From positions 372,001-436,000 of the forward strand of contig NZ_VFNI01000005.1 of assembly GCF_006715495.1 (NCBI RefSeq): a stretch of DNA of 64,000 nucleotides, read 5' to 3'. The translations under genes and the position numbers were made by a program. This document shows, one piece after another, positions 54,713 through 63,722 of the stretch (position 1 is its first letter; the number at the start of each line of letters is the position of its first letter). The DNA comes from Herbaspirillum sp. SJZ106 (GTDB lineage: Bacteria > Pseudomonadota > Gammaproteobacteria > Burkholderiales > Burkholderiaceae_D). The notes beneath the pieces are model-generated. The model ran no database searches, was not told the DNA's origin, and worked only from the letters and a program-made list of their open reading frames with translations.

Positions 54713-55591
54713 TCAGGCCGGTTCGGCCGACGGAATGGCCTGCGACAACATTTTCAGCATATTGGGACGTTCGCCCTGGGCGGGCATGAGCAGCACGATG
54801 TCGCGCGAGTAGCGCGCATGGCCTTCGCCTTCGACCGCTGCCATGCGGCAGCCGGCGGCGAGTTTTTCCAGGCCGCTCCAGCGCGGCACCAGGCTTATGC
54901 CGACGCCATCGGCCACCAGCATGGCGATGGTTTCCAGGGCATCGAGGTCGCATAGCAGCGCCGGTTGCAGGCCTTGGTCATCGAGGTAGCGCTGGGCGGG
55001 GCGGCCGCCCCAGGCCGACGGGTCGTATCGGATATAGGGCTGGGTGCGCAGCAGCGTGGCGGCGTCGCCGCGCAGCTTGCGCCGCGCCAGCAGGATCAAT
55101 TCCTCGCGGCGCAGCGTGCACGCGCGCAGGGTCTTGGGCAATTCGAACGGCGGCGCCACCAGGATGGCGGCGTCGATCTCGCCGGCCAGCAGGGCCTGGT
55201 AAAGCGAGCGCGAGGTGCCGGGGACGATGCTCGGGCGCATGCCGGGCGCCTGTTGCGTCAGCATGCGCAGGGCGGCCGGCAGCAGGCCCGTGAGCGCGGT
55301 TGAAATGGCGCCGACGCGCAGCGTGCCGGTCAAGCCTTCGTCGTCGGCGTCGCCGGCCAGCAAGGCGACTTCGTGCACGATGCGGCGCGCCCGCGGCAGC
55401 AGCGCCAGGCAGGCCTCGGTGGCGCGGGCGGCATGGCCGGCGCGCGACAGCAGTGCGAAGCCGAGCGAACGTTCCAGCGCCTGGATGCGCTGGCTCACGG
55501 CCGCCGCCGTCAGGCCTTCGGCGCGTGCGGCATCGGCAATGGAGCCGCTGTCGATGACGGCGATCAGGCTTTTGAGATAGCGGCTATCCAT
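54713..55591 (-). CDS. LysR-family transcriptional regulator (next to VOC/GhrA)
   Basis: A 292-residue LysR regulator with an N-terminal helix-turn-helix (LKSLIAVIDSGSIADAARAEGLTAAAVSQRIQALERSLGFALLSR is the conserved block, residues 6-50) and an effector domain with LRVGAISTALTGLLPAALRML. It is divergent from the VOC and reductase genes. The intergenic region has ATTC-TTTC-GAAT at 55597-55608, just upstream of its start, as a possible operator. The gene ends exactly at a tandem-repeat tract. Confidence 0.87.
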   Translation of the reverse strand: MDSRYLKSLIAVIDSGSIADAARAEGLTAAAVSQRIQALERSLGFALLSRAGHAARATEACLALLPRARRIVHEVALLAGDADDEGLTGTLRVGAISTALTGLLPAALRMLTQQAPGMRPSIVPGTSRSLYQALLAGEIDAAILVAPPFELPKTLRACTLRREELILLARRKLRGDAATLLRTQPYIRYDPSAWGGRPAQRYLDDQGLQPALLCDLDALETIAMLVADGVGISLVPRWSGLEKLAAGCRMAAVEGEGHARYSRDIVLLMPAQGERPNMLKMLSQAIPSAEPA

Positions 55592-55700
55592 AAAAAATTC
55601 TTTCGAATCGATTAAAAATTACATGCTATCTCTTTTGATGGGCAGCGGCTATCCTAAGGCCCTTTCCGTACCTGTTCATTTTTGCTATCGAGGGAACCCC

Positions 55701-56117
55701 ATGAAATCGATCTTCCACCTGGCCTATCACGTGCGCGACCTCGACCAGGCGCGCGGCTTCTATTGCGGCCTGCTCGGCTGCGAAGAAGGCCGCAGCACCG
55801 ACACCTGGGTCGACATCGATTTCTTCGGCCACCAGTTATCGCTGCACCTGGGCGAGCCTTTTGCGGTTTCCAATACCGGCCGGGTCGGCAACCACATGGT
55901 GCCGATGCCGCACCTGGGCATCATCCTGGCCATGGACGACTGGAAGCAGCTGGCTGCCCGCCTGGGCGACAGCGGCAAGGTGGAGTTCGTGCTGGAGCCC
56001 CAGATACGGTTCGCCGGCGAACCGGGCGAGCAGGCCACGATGTTCTTCCTGGACCCGTTCGGCAATCCGATCGAGGTCAAGGGCTTCGGCAGCCTGGAAC
56101 AGGTCTACGCCAAATGA
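55701..56117 (+). CDS. VOC-superfamily (glyoxalase/dioxygenase fold) protein
   Basis: A 138-residue metalloenzyme-fold protein with paired beta-alpha-beta-beta-beta units. It begins FHLAYHVRDLDQARGFYCGLLGCEEG with the first His ligand, has FGHQLSLHLG in the middle and ends with FFLDPFGNPIEVKGF with the terminal Glu ligand. Members include glyoxalase I, bleomycin-resistance and extradiol dioxygenase relatives; the activity here is unknown. ATG 55701 follows GAGGGAA. Its stop overlaps the next start (ATGA), so it is translationally coupled to the reductase. Confidence 0.85.
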   Translation: MKSIFHLAYHVRDLDQARGFYCGLLGCEEGRSTDTWVDIDFFGHQLSLHLGEPFAVSNTGRVGNHMVPMPHLGIILAMDDWKQLAARLGDSGKVEFVLEPQIRFAGEPGEQATMFFLDPFGNPIEVKGFGSLEQVYAK

Positions 56118-57079
56118 GCGGGGCGGCTGGCCCGGCGATGGCGCCGATCCCTTTCGTCAGCCAGGGCGATGTCGCCGCGGTGCAGGCCTGGCTCAAGGCG
56201 CTGCGCGCGGCCATGCCGGGCGAGTGCGTGGTGGAGATGGGCGAACTGAACGCGGCGCAACGGGCGCAATGCAAGCTGGCGGTGGTGGCCAATCCGGATC
56301 CGGCCGAACTCAAGCGCCTGCCGCAGCTGGAGTGGGTGCATAGCGTATGGGCCGGCGTCGAACGGCTGGTCGAGGATCTCGGCGACAGCAGCCTGCAGCT
56401 GACCCGCCTGGTCGATCCCCGGCTGGCCGCCACCATGGCCGAAGCGGTGCTGGCGTGGACGCTCTACCTGCATCGCGACATGCCGCTGTATGCGCAGCGC
56501 CAGCGCTCGCGCCTCTGGCAGGCGGAGCAATATGTGCTGCCCGAGCAGCGCACGGTTGGCATCCTGGGGCTGGGCGCGCTGGGAGAGGCGGCCGCGGAGG
56601 CGCTGCTGCAGGCGCGTTTCAAGGTATGCGGCTGGAGCCGCAAGCGGCGCGAGCTGGCCGGCGTGCGCACCTTCAGCGGCGAGCCGGGCCTGGCCGAGAT
56701 GCTGGCCATGAGCGATATCCTGGTGTGCCTGCTGCCGCTTACCGGCGACACCCGCGGCCTCCTGAATGCGCAGCGCCTGGCGCTGTTGCCGCCGCAGGCC
56801 CAACTGATCAATTTTGCGCGCGGGCCCATCGTCGACGACCAGGCGTTGCGCGCTGCGCTGGATGCGCGCGCGTTGCGCCATGCGGTGCTGGACGTGTTCG
56901 CCACCGAGCCGCTGCCGGTCGACAGCTGGCACTGGGACCATCCCGATGTCACGGTGCTGCCGCATTGCTCGGCGCCGACCAATCGCGAGACGGCTTCGGC
57001 GATCGTGGCCGGCAATGTGCGGCATTACCGCCAGACCGGCGAGATACCTGCCAATGTGGATATGCGGCGCGGGTATTGA
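56114..57079 (+). CDS. 2-hydroxyacid dehydrogenase, glyoxylate/hydroxypyruvate reductase A-like
   Basis: A 321-residue NAD(P)-dependent dehydrogenase that reduces glyoxylate or hydroxypyruvate in the GhrA group. The Rossmann motif TVGILGLGALGEAAAEALL lies at about 152-170, followed by GWSRKRR (the Arg pair suggests NADPH). Catalytic residues are visible as Arg in INFARGPIVDD, Glu in DVFATEPLP and His in VTVLPHCSAPT. It overlaps the VOC stop. A coupled VOC enzyme and hydroxyacid reductase under one LysR suggests a small carboxylic-acid or aldehyde pathway (inference). Confidence 0.88.
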   Translation: MSGAAGPAMAPIPFVSQGDVAAVQAWLKALRAAMPGECVVEMGELNAAQRAQCKLAVVANPDPAELKRLPQLEWVHSVWAGVERLVEDLGDSSLQLTRLVDPRLAATMAEAVLAWTLYLHRDMPLYAQRQRSRLWQAEQYVLPEQRTVGILGLGALGEAAAEALLQARFKVCGWSRKRRELAGVRTFSGEPGLAEMLAMSDILVCLLPLTGDTRGLLNAQRLALLPPQAQLINFARGPIVDDQALRAALDARALRHAVLDVFATEPLPVDSWHWDHPDVTVLPHCSAPTNRETASAIVAGNVRHYRQTGEIPANVDMRRGY

Positions 57080-57087
57080 GTAACACT

Positions 57088-57190
57088 GTCGTCCTGACGA
57101 AAGTCAGGACCCAGCGACGCTTGCTGCAGACGCTTGCTGCATATCCCGGAACGCTGAACGACGCTGGATCCCGGCCTTCGCCGGGATGAC
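57088..57190. repeat. Intergenic repeat module shared with 54435-54610
   Basis: The left end GTCGTCCTGACGAAAGTCAG and the right end CTGGATCCCGGCCTTCGCCG carry the same two hairpin modules as the interior of the element at 54435-54610, in reverse order and on the other strand. It lies between two convergent genes and may act as a bidirectional terminator. Confidence 0.7.
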
Positions 57191-57203
57191 GGCGGTTAGG
57201 GCG

Positions 57204-58631
57204 TCAAGCCTGGGAAATAGTGAATCCAATACTGTTGCAGCCATCCGCGCTGGAAGCGAAGGCGCGGCCGCCATGCATGCGCGCCACCGCCTTGACGATG
57301 GCCAGCCCCAGGCCATGGCCGTGGCTGCCGTTGATGTCCTGGCGCGCGGTGTCGACCCGGTAGAAACGGTCGAACAGGCGCGGCAAATGGCGCGCGTCGA
57401 TGGGCTGGCCGGGATTGGTGACGGCGATGCGCACGCCGTCCTCTTGCGCGGCGATGTCGATGCGGATCAGGGCGCCGGCCGGCGAATGCTGGATGGCATT
57501 CTGGATCAGGTTGGTCAGCGCCCGCCTGAACAGCGCCGTCTCCATCATTGCCGTGGATTGAATGTCGCCGCTGACGGCGATGTCCATGCCGGCGTCGTCC
57601 AGCACGAACTCGAAGAAGTCGACCGTCTTCTGCACCTCGTCGGCCACCCGCGCATGCACCAGCGACGTGGCGGCCTCGCCCTGGTCGGAACGCGCCAGGA
57701 ACAGCATGTCGTTGATGATGGAGCGGATGCGGTCCAGCTCCTCCAGGTTGGATTGCAGCACGTCCTTGAACTCGCCGGCGCTGCGCTCGCGCGCCAGCGC
57801 CACCTGCGTTTCCCCGATCAGGTTGGCCAGCGGCGTGCGCAACTCATGGGCGACGTCGGCGTTGAAGGCTTCCAGCTGGGTATAGGCATCCTCGATGCGT
57901 TCCAGCGCGCCGTTGAAGGCGTGCGCCAGGACCGACAATTCCTCCGGCAGCGATCCGACCGGCATGCGCGCCGACAACTTGCGCGGCGAGAAGCCCTGGG
58001 CGTGCGCCGACATGCGCCGCAATGGCGCCAGCCCGGCGCGGGCGATCCAGTAGCTGGAAATCACCGCCAGCACGATGCCCAGCAGGGAGAACATGAAGGT
58101 CGCCATCAGGAAGGTGCGCCGCATCGCGAAATAGGGTTCGGTATCGATGCCGACGGTCACCCGCACTTCGGGCCGTTCCTCGAACGCGGGCAGGGTGCGC
58201 GTCATGGTGTGCAGCGGGTATTCCTTGCCCGCCAGGCGCAGCATGCCCACGGCATTGTTGTCATGCTCGATCGTCTCGTGTTGCAGGCGCGAGAGGTCGC
58301 CATAGCGGAAACGTTCATCGTCGCCGGAGATCCAGAACGACACCCGCTGGTCGGCCTGCGACAGCGCGGCCAGTTTCAGCTGCACGCGCGACCAGCGCTC
58401 GGTGTTGCCGGCGCGCGAGATCTGGAAGCTGATGTCGTTCAAGGTGGTGACCAGGCCGTCGCGCTCGTGGCGCAGCAGCTCTTCCTTGAGCACGGTGTAG
58501 AGCACGATCCCGGTGAGCGCGAAGATGAACAGCGCCGACGCCGCCGACATCCATACCAGTCGCGCGGTGATCGACTGCCGCCGCGGCAGGAAGCGTTGCG
58601 GCCGCTCGGGGGCTGGGCTGGAATGCTGCAT
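57204..58631 (-). CDS. Sensor histidine kinase, CusS/heavy-metal type
   Basis: A 475-residue membrane sensor. It has two transmembrane segments (about residues 24-45 and 173-195) around a periplasmic sensor domain, a HAMP linker, the H-box FNADVAHELRTPLANLIGETQVALAR (residues 250-275), an N-box NLIQNAIQHSPAG, and a G-box with GHGLGLAIVKAVARMHGG. The core follows the heavy-metal kinase subfamily (CusS, CopS, IrlS). It starts seven bases after the regulator's stop. The metal genes it might control are not in the window. Confidence 0.87.
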   Translation of the reverse strand: MQHSSPAPERPQRFLPRRQSITARLVWMSAASALFIFALTGIVLYTVLKEELLRHERDGLVTTLNDISFQISRAGNTERWSRVQLKLAALSQADQRVSFWISGDDERFRYGDLSRLQHETIEHDNNAVGMLRLAGKEYPLHTMTRTLPAFEERPEVRVTVGIDTEPYFAMRRTFLMATFMFSLLGIVLAVISSYWIARAGLAPLRRMSAHAQGFSPRKLSARMPVGSLPEELSVLAHAFNGALERIEDAYTQLEAFNADVAHELRTPLANLIGETQVALARERSAGEFKDVLQSNLEELDRIRSIINDMLFLARSDQGEAATSLVHARVADEVQKTVDFFEFVLDDAGMDIAVSGDIQSTAMMETALFRRALTNLIQNAIQHSPAGALIRIDIAAQEDGVRIAVTNPGQPIDARHLPRLFDRFYRVDTARQDINGSHGHGLGLAIVKAVARMHGGRAFASSADGCNSIGFTISQA

Positions 58632-58638
58632 GGCGCGT

Positions 58639-59331
58639 TCAGTCCGCCACGACGTCGGCCGCGGCGCGCGGCTCCAGCACATAGCCCAGGCCGCGCACGG
58701 TGTGCAGCAGCTTCTGGTCGAACGGGGCGTCGATCTTGGCGCGCAGGCGCTTGATGGCGACTTCGACCACATTGGTGTTGCTGTCGAAATTCATGTCCCA
58801 CACCAGTTCGGCAATCGCCGTCTTGGACAGGATCTCGCCCTGGCGGCGCGCCATCACCGCCAGCAGCGCGAACTCCTTGGCAGTGAGGTCGATGCGAGCG
58901 GCGCCGCGGAAGGCCTTGCGGCTGATCAGGTCGATCTGCAGGTCGCCGATGCGCAGCTGCGCCGGTTCCTGCGAGCGGCCGCGGCGCGTCAGCGCCTGCA
59001 GGCGGGCCAGCAGTTCGAGGAAGGAGAAGGGCTTGATCAGGTAGTCGTCGGCGCCGTCATGCAAGCCCTTGATGCGGTCTTCCACGCTGTCGCGCGCGGT
59101 CAGCATGATGACCGGGGTCTGCTTGACCGTGCGCAGCGAGCGCAGCACCGAGAAACCGTCCAGCCCCGGCAGCATCACGTCCAGCACGATCACGTCGTAG
59201 TCGTGCTGGATCGCCAGGCGCTGGCCGTCGATGCCGTTGGATGCCAGGTCGACCGCGCACCCTTGCTCGGTGAGGCCCTTGCAGAGGTAATCGGACATCT
59301 TTTGTTCATCTTCGACAATCAGGATTTTCAT
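58639..59331 (-). CDS. OmpR-family response regulator, CusR/heavy-metal type
   Basis: A 230-residue regulator with receiver Asp in [13 protein letters not shown] and Lys in [13 protein letters not shown], and a winged-helix output domain ending [10 protein letters not shown]. It starts [20 protein letters not shown], typical of CusR/CopR. It is the first gene of the two-component unit. Confidence 0.89.
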   Translation of the reverse strand: MKILIVEDEQKMSDYLCKGLTEQGCAVDLASNGIDGQRLAIQHDYDVIVLDVMLPGLDGFSVLRSLRTVKQTPVIMLTARDSVEDRIKGLHDGADDYLIKPFSFLELLARLQALTRRGRSQEPAQLRIGDLQIDLISRKAFRGAARIDLTAKEFALLAVMARRQGEILSKTAIAELVWDMNFDSNTNVVEVAIKRLRAKIDAPFDQKLLHTVRGLGYVLEPRAAADVVAD

Positions 59332-59504
59332 GCGCTCTCCATATCCCGGGATTTTAACCTTTCGGCTGCTGGCGCTCGTCGCCGGGATGCCGGCTTGTGA
59401 CCCGCCGCGCCACGGTTGGCTGTGCGGCGGCGATTGACAGGGCGGCCGGAGGGATTAAGCTGCCCTCATCCTCAATTCCGGACGATCACAAGAAGGAGTT
59501 CGCC

Positions 59505-60929
59505 ATGCCCCAAGAATCTGCCGCCACGACAACCACACCGGTGGCCGCCTCCATGCTGGCCGAAATCTGGGCCGCGCTGGACGGCCCGCAAGCCATGCTC
59601 TCCAGCGTGCGCCTGGTTGGCGACGGCGCGTTGCCCTCGGTGTTTGCCGCCAGCGACCTGGCGCAAGCCTCGCTGGCCGCTGCCGGACTGGCGGTCGCCG
59701 AACTGGCCGAGGCCGCAGGCGGCCCGTTGCCGTCGGTGGAATGCGACCGGCGGCTGGCCTCGATGTGGTTTTCCGGCTCGCTGCGGGCCCAGGGCTGGAC
59801 GCCGCCGGCCTTGTGGGATTCGGTGGCGGGCGACTACCGCAGCGCCGACGGCTGGATCCGGTTGCATACCAATGCGCCGCATCACCGGGCGGCAGCCTTG
59901 CAGGTCTTGGGGCTGGATGCGCAACCAGCGTCGCGCGAACAGGTGGCTCAAGCCGTGGCGCGCTGGAAGGCGGGCGAGCTGGAGGCTGCCATCGTGGGCA
60001 ACAAGGGATGCGCGGCGGAGATGCGCAGCCAGTCGCAATGGGCCGTCCACCCGCAGGGGATGGCGGTTGCCGCCGAATCGCTGGTCGGGCGCCAGGCGTT
60101 CGACGCCGGCTGGCGACGCACGACGCCCGCCGATCCGGCGCGGCCGCTGGCGGGCGTGCGGGTGCTGGATCTGACGCGGGTGCTGGCCGGGCCGACTGCC
60201 ACGCGCTTCCTGGCGGCTTTCGGCGCCGAGGTGTTGCGCATCGATCCATCCTCCTGGGACGAGCCGGGCGTGGTGCCGGAAATGACGCTGGGCAAGCGTT
60301 GCGCCCATCTCGACCTGGGCCGGCCCGATCACCGGCGCGTATTGGAACATCTGCTGTCCCGGGCCGATGTGCTGGTGCATGGCTACCGTCCGCAGGCGCT
60401 GGAGCATCTGGGGCTGGGCGCGGCGCGGCGGCGCCAGCTCAATGCGGCGCTGGTGGATGTGGCGCTGGATGCTTACGGCTGGAGCGGCCCCTGGGCCGGC
60501 CGGCGCGGTTTCGACAGCCTGGTGCAGATGAGTTCGGGGATCGCCGATGCCGGCATGCGCCTGCTGGGCCGCGACCAGCCGACCCCGTTGCCGGTGCAGG
60601 CGCTGGACCACGCTACCGGCTACCTGATGGCCGCCTCGGCGCTGCGCGGCCTGGTGCGCCGGCAGCAGGCCGGGCAGGGCGGCGAGTATCGCCTGTCGCT
60701 GGCGCGCACGGCGCAATTGCTGGCGGCGCAATTGCTGGCGGCGCACCGTCCGGCAGGCGCCGAACCGGCGTTCGCGGCCGAACAGCCCGGCGATCTGGGG
60801 ACGGCCGTGGAAAATACCGTCTGGGGGCCGGCGCGCCGCTTGCGTACGCCGTTGTCCATCGCCGGCGTGCCCATGAGCTGGGAGCTGCCGGCTTCGCCAT
60901 TGCGCTCGGCGCCGGCACAGTGGCGCTGA
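59505..60929 (+). CDS. CoA-transferase family III (CaiB/BaiF-like) with lobes in unusual order
   Basis: A 474-residue protein. The canonical N-terminal CaiB/Frc segment (LAGVRVLDLTRVLAGPTATRFLAAFGAEVLRID) appears only near residue 214. The catalytic Asp is in RRGFDSLVQMSSG near residue 342. The first 200 residues instead resemble the C-terminal lobe (AGDYRSADGWIRLHTNAPHHR, then a helical substrate-lid segment ending WAVHPQG). The protein therefore reads as a permuted or duplicated family III enzyme, longer than the usual 400. AAGGAG precedes ATG 59505. Acyl partner unknown. Neighbours give no hint. Confidence 0.78.
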   Translation: MPQESAATTTTPVAASMLAEIWAALDGPQAMLSSVRLVGDGALPSVFAASDLAQASLAAAGLAVAELAEAAGGPLPSVECDRRLASMWFSGSLRAQGWTPPALWDSVAGDYRSADGWIRLHTNAPHHRAAALQVLGLDAQPASREQVAQAVARWKAGELEAAIVGNKGCAAEMRSQSQWAVHPQGMAVAAESLVGRQAFDAGWRRTTPADPARPLAGVRVLDLTRVLAGPTATRFLAAFGAEVLRIDPSSWDEPGVVPEMTLGKRCAHLDLGRPDHRRVLEHLLSRADVLVHGYRPQALEHLGLGAARRRQLNAALVDVALDAYGWSGPWAGRRGFDSLVQMSSGIADAGMRLLGRDQPTPLPVQALDHATGYLMAASALRGLVRRQQAGQGGEYRLSLARTAQLLAAQLLAAHRPAGAEPAFAAEQPGDLGTAVENTVWGPARRLRTPLSIAGVPMSWELPASPLRSAPAQWR

Positions 60930-61038
60930 AAACGATACGATAACGGCTGTCATGCGGCAGAGGGCGGTCAACCGGATCGTCCTCTGCCGCATTGTGATTC
61001 CCATATCCAATCCATTGCCAATCGACAAGGAAAATCCC

Positions 61039-61731
61039 ATGAAACCGATCAAGAGCCTGCTGGGCGAATACAAGGGCGTGCTGGTGTTCATGGCGCTGAT
61101 GGTGGTATTCCGTAGCGCCATCGCCGACTACAACGTGGTGCCCAGCGGTTCGATGCTGCCGACGGTGCTGGTCGGCGACCGCATCCTGGTCGACAAGACG
61201 GCCTACGACCTGCGCGTGCCGCTGACGCATCTGCGCATCGCCCGCCTGGGCGAACCCCAGCGCGGCGATATCGTGACCGTCGATTCGAAGGAAGCCGGCG
61301 AACTGCTGTTGAAGCGGGTGATCGGCCTGCCCGGCGACGTGGTGGAACTGCGCGACAACGTCCTGTATATCAATGGCCAGGCCGCCAGCTACAGCCATGC
61401 CGCGGTCAAGGCGCAAGCCGGTGACGGCATCGACGAGGCCGCCTACCGCGATGAGCGCCTGGGCGATATGTCCCATCTGGTGCGCTTGTCGCAATCGCAT
61501 CCCAGCCTGCGCAGCAGCTATGGTCCGGTGGTGGTGCCGGCCGAGCATTACCTGATGCTGGGCGACAATCGGGACAACAGCGCCGACTCGCGCTATTACG
61601 GCTTCTTCGGCCGCGATGAGCTGATGGGGCGCACCCGTCGCATTGCGTTTTCACTGGATGCCGAGCGCGGCTACCTGCCGCGCCTGAGTCGTACAGGGCG
61701 GCTGCTGGATGGTGTTACTGCCCAACATTGA
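61039..61731 (+). CDS. lepB: Signal peptidase I (short form)
   Basis: A 230-residue type I signal peptidase. The nucleophile Ser is in NVVPSGSMLPTVLVGDRI and the general-base Lys in LLLKRVIGLPGDVVEL. The conserved GDNRDNSADSRYYGF lies near residue 176. Only one membrane anchor (about residues 13-31) precedes the Ser, against two in E. coli LepB, and the length is well under 324. It may be a second, specialised peptidase rather than the housekeeping enzyme, since no rnc or lepA is next to it. Confidence 0.88.
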   Translation: MKPIKSLLGEYKGVLVFMALMVVFRSAIADYNVVPSGSMLPTVLVGDRILVDKTAYDLRVPLTHLRIARLGEPQRGDIVTVDSKEAGELLLKRVIGLPGDVVELRDNVLYINGQAASYSHAAVKAQAGDGIDEAAYRDERLGDMSHLVRLSQSHPSLRSSYGPVVVPAEHYLMLGDNRDNSADSRYYGFFGRDELMGRTRRIAFSLDAERGYLPRLSRTGRLLDGVTAQH

Positions 61732-61898
61732 GGCGGCAGGAGGCATTCGGCCGTTGAAATAGCCGCGATCAGGGTGAGAATAAATTTAATAAATCACTTT
61801 AATTATCGTTTTTAAGTATTTGATTTTATTTGATTAAATATTTCATGATGTGAGGCGCTGCCTGTTCCTGGGCGGCGCCAGGCAAAGCTGCTCCGGGT

Positions 61899-61933
61899 TT
61901 GTTGCAACAATTTCCTGTTTTTGCCGGCAAAAA
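61899..61933. promoter_or_regulatory. Two perfect palindromes upstream of the TetR gene
   Basis: TTGTTGCAACAA (61899-61910) and TTTTTGCCGGCAAAAA (61918-61933) are both exact palindromes, 20 bases or more before the TetR start, after an 80-base AT-rich stretch that could hold the promoter. They are good candidates for TetR autoregulatory operators. Confidence 0.65.
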
Positions 61934-61953
61934 TGCTCAAGTTGTAGCAAGGC

Positions 61954-62625
61954 ATGCCGTTATACAACACGGATTACCTGCAATTGTCATTGGAGCACAT
62001 CATTTCTCTCACCTTCATTTCCGATCCGGCCACCGGCCGCCGCAGAAACGCGGTCAGCCACGACGCCATCCTCGACGCCACCTATGTGATGCTGGAGGAG
62101 ATCGGCTTTGACAAGCTGTCGCTGGAAGGTGTGGCCACGCGCGCAGGCGTGGGCAAGGCGACCATTTATCGCTGGTGGCCCAACAAGAGCGCGCTGGCGA
62201 TGGAAGCGCTGCTGCGCGCGGTCGAGCCGATGCCGTCGATTGGCGATAGCGGCTCCGCGCGCCAGGATATCGAAGATCACGTCACCCGCCTGGCGCAGTT
62301 GTTTCGCGGCAAGAGCGGGCGTGTGGTGCGGGAGATGATCGCGCTGGCGCAGTTCGATGGCGATGCCATGCGCATCTTCAATGACAACTATCTGGAACCG
62401 CGCCGTTCGGCGCTGGTGGAAGCACTGCGCCGCGGCGCCCAACGCGGCGAGTTCAGGGACGATCTCAACCTGGACCTGGTTTTCGATCTGCTGTACGCCC
62501 CCTTGTTGCAGCGGCTTCTTACCGGCAGTGCCGACATCGATGAGCGCCAGGTCAATGCGCAATTGAAGCTGGTGCTCGGCACGATCGCCCTTGAGCATTC
62601 CGTCACAGCGTCATCACAGGACTGA
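61954..62625 (+). CDS. TetR-family transcriptional regulator
   Basis: A 223-residue regulator with the helix-turn-helix in the segment LSLEGVATRAGVGKATIYRWWPNKSALA (residues 51-78) and a variable C-terminal dimer/ligand domain. ATG 61954 is the first good start; the family-like sequence begins near RRRNAVSHDAILDAT, about 30 residues in, so the real start might be later. Two perfect palindromes sit just upstream. No divergent partner gene is visible; its target may be distant. Confidence 0.82.
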   Translation: MPLYNTDYLQLSLEHIISLTFISDPATGRRRNAVSHDAILDATYVMLEEIGFDKLSLEGVATRAGVGKATIYRWWPNKSALAMEALLRAVEPMPSIGDSGSARQDIEDHVTRLAQLFRGKSGRVVREMIALAQFDGDAMRIFNDNYLEPRRSALVEALRRGAQRGEFRDDLNLDLVFDLLYAPLLQRLLTGSADIDERQVNAQLKLVLGTIALEHSVTASSQD

Positions 62626-63051
62626 GTAAATATTCGAGCTAACAATCGTAAATTTTGTTGAGTGCTAGATAATTTGCACCTAGAATCCGAGACGAAACGT
62701 ATCGTATTGGTTCTGGGCAAATCTCCTATTGCGAGAGCAAATGATGGCCATTCATGGGGATGGCCTGATTTGACGCTCGAATAGACATTGGCGGCGGCTC
62801 TGCATGGAATATCCATGCCATCGGCCGATACCGCTGAAATGCGAGCCGGGGTTTTCTCCCCGGTTCAGCCCATCCGGACACGCTTGCCTGGGCAAGCGTC
62901 CTGCCTGTCCGATATGTTCATCCAGATGCGAAGAAATACCGGCTTCCCGCCAGGGCGGCCGGCAGGCGATCGTCATGCGGCGGAGGGCGTCTAGCAGGCG
63001 GCCGTACGGAGATCCAGGGGCGTAAAACACATGCACGTGCAAGGGGAAAAA
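62626..63051. other. 426-base intergenic region with hairpins, no gene recognised
   Basis: The first 80 bases are AT-rich. Two strong hairpins stand in the middle: CCGGGG-TTTTCT-CCCCGG (about 62851-62866), and GACACGCTTGCC with GGCAAGCGTC (about 62877-62901). Neither is followed by a clear U-tract. Open frames of about 70 codons here overlap each other in different frames and lack support. Confidence 0.5.
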
Positions 63052-63420
63052 ATGCACAGCGATGCGATGAGCGGATGCGGGGGCGCGTCAGGCATGCCTC
63101 CGCGCGAACCGGAGGGGAAAAAACCGCCGCGCGGCACCGACTGGCGCCGGCGGCAGCGCAAAACCAGGCGGTGGTGCGCCTTCGGCGTGGTCCTGATCCC
63201 GCTCATGCTGGCTTTCTTGTGGGCGCAATACGCATCGGCGCGCGAATCGGGAGAGCTGCTGTATGCCGACCAGTATTGCGGCTGCCGCGAGACGGTATCG
63301 CGCTGGGTTAGCGACTATGTCTGGACCCAGATGATCTGGTTGCCATGCAATACCCTGTTCCTGCTGGTGTGGGTGGCGCTGGCGCTCAAGCTGTGGAGCG
63401 GCAAGCGGCCATCGCGCTGA
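63052..63420 (+). CDS. Small two-helix membrane protein, unknown function
   Basis: About 122 residues from ATG 63052, which has AAGGGGA upstream; an ATG seven codons earlier is less well placed. A basic N-terminus (residues 20-42, with WRRRQRKTRRW) is followed by a first helix (about 43-60) and a periplasmic segment with a CGCRE motif (near 76). A second helix (about 95-112) ends in a basic tail, so both ends should be cytoplasmic. No family was recognised. Confidence 0.65.
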   Translation: MHSDAMSGCGGASGMPPREPEGKKPPRGTDWRRRQRKTRRWCAFGVVLIPLMLAFLWAQYASARESGELLYADQYCGCRETVSRWVSDYVWTQMIWLPCNTLFLLVWVALALKLWSGKRPSR

Positions 63421-63722
63421 GGCCGCCGCTTTATTTCTTGCCCCCCAGGCTGGGACATGTCCGCCAGGCGGCCCGCCCCGGGAGCCGCCGTCGATCGGCC
63501 GGCCGCCTGCTGCGCGTTCCCCCCACACACCAAAAACAAACAGGCTTGTCCCCCCAAAATACGAGCCGTATTTCTTGGCATGACTTGGAAATTCTATTGT
63601 CATTGAGTCGTAATACTTCGATGCAACAATCCGCCCCGCGTCCGCTACGGCCTGATTTTTTGTTCACTTTCCAGGGATGATCGTGAACCCGCGCCACGGA
63701 TCGCCTTCACAAGGGGAACTCA
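63421..63722. other. 302-base intergenic region before the chemoreceptor gene
   Basis: The first half has C-rich runs (several CCCC to CCCCCC tracts, 63440-63560) and no open frame of note. The second half is AT-richer and should carry the promoter of the chemoreceptor gene. I looked for a FliA-type or sigma-54-type promoter and found no good match. Confidence 0.45.

Noticed and set aside
63421-63722. A sigma-54 or FliA promoter for the chemoreceptor gene
   Set aside because: TGGCATGACTTGGA near 63576 lacks the GC element at the right spacing, and no FliA-type GCCGATAA is present.
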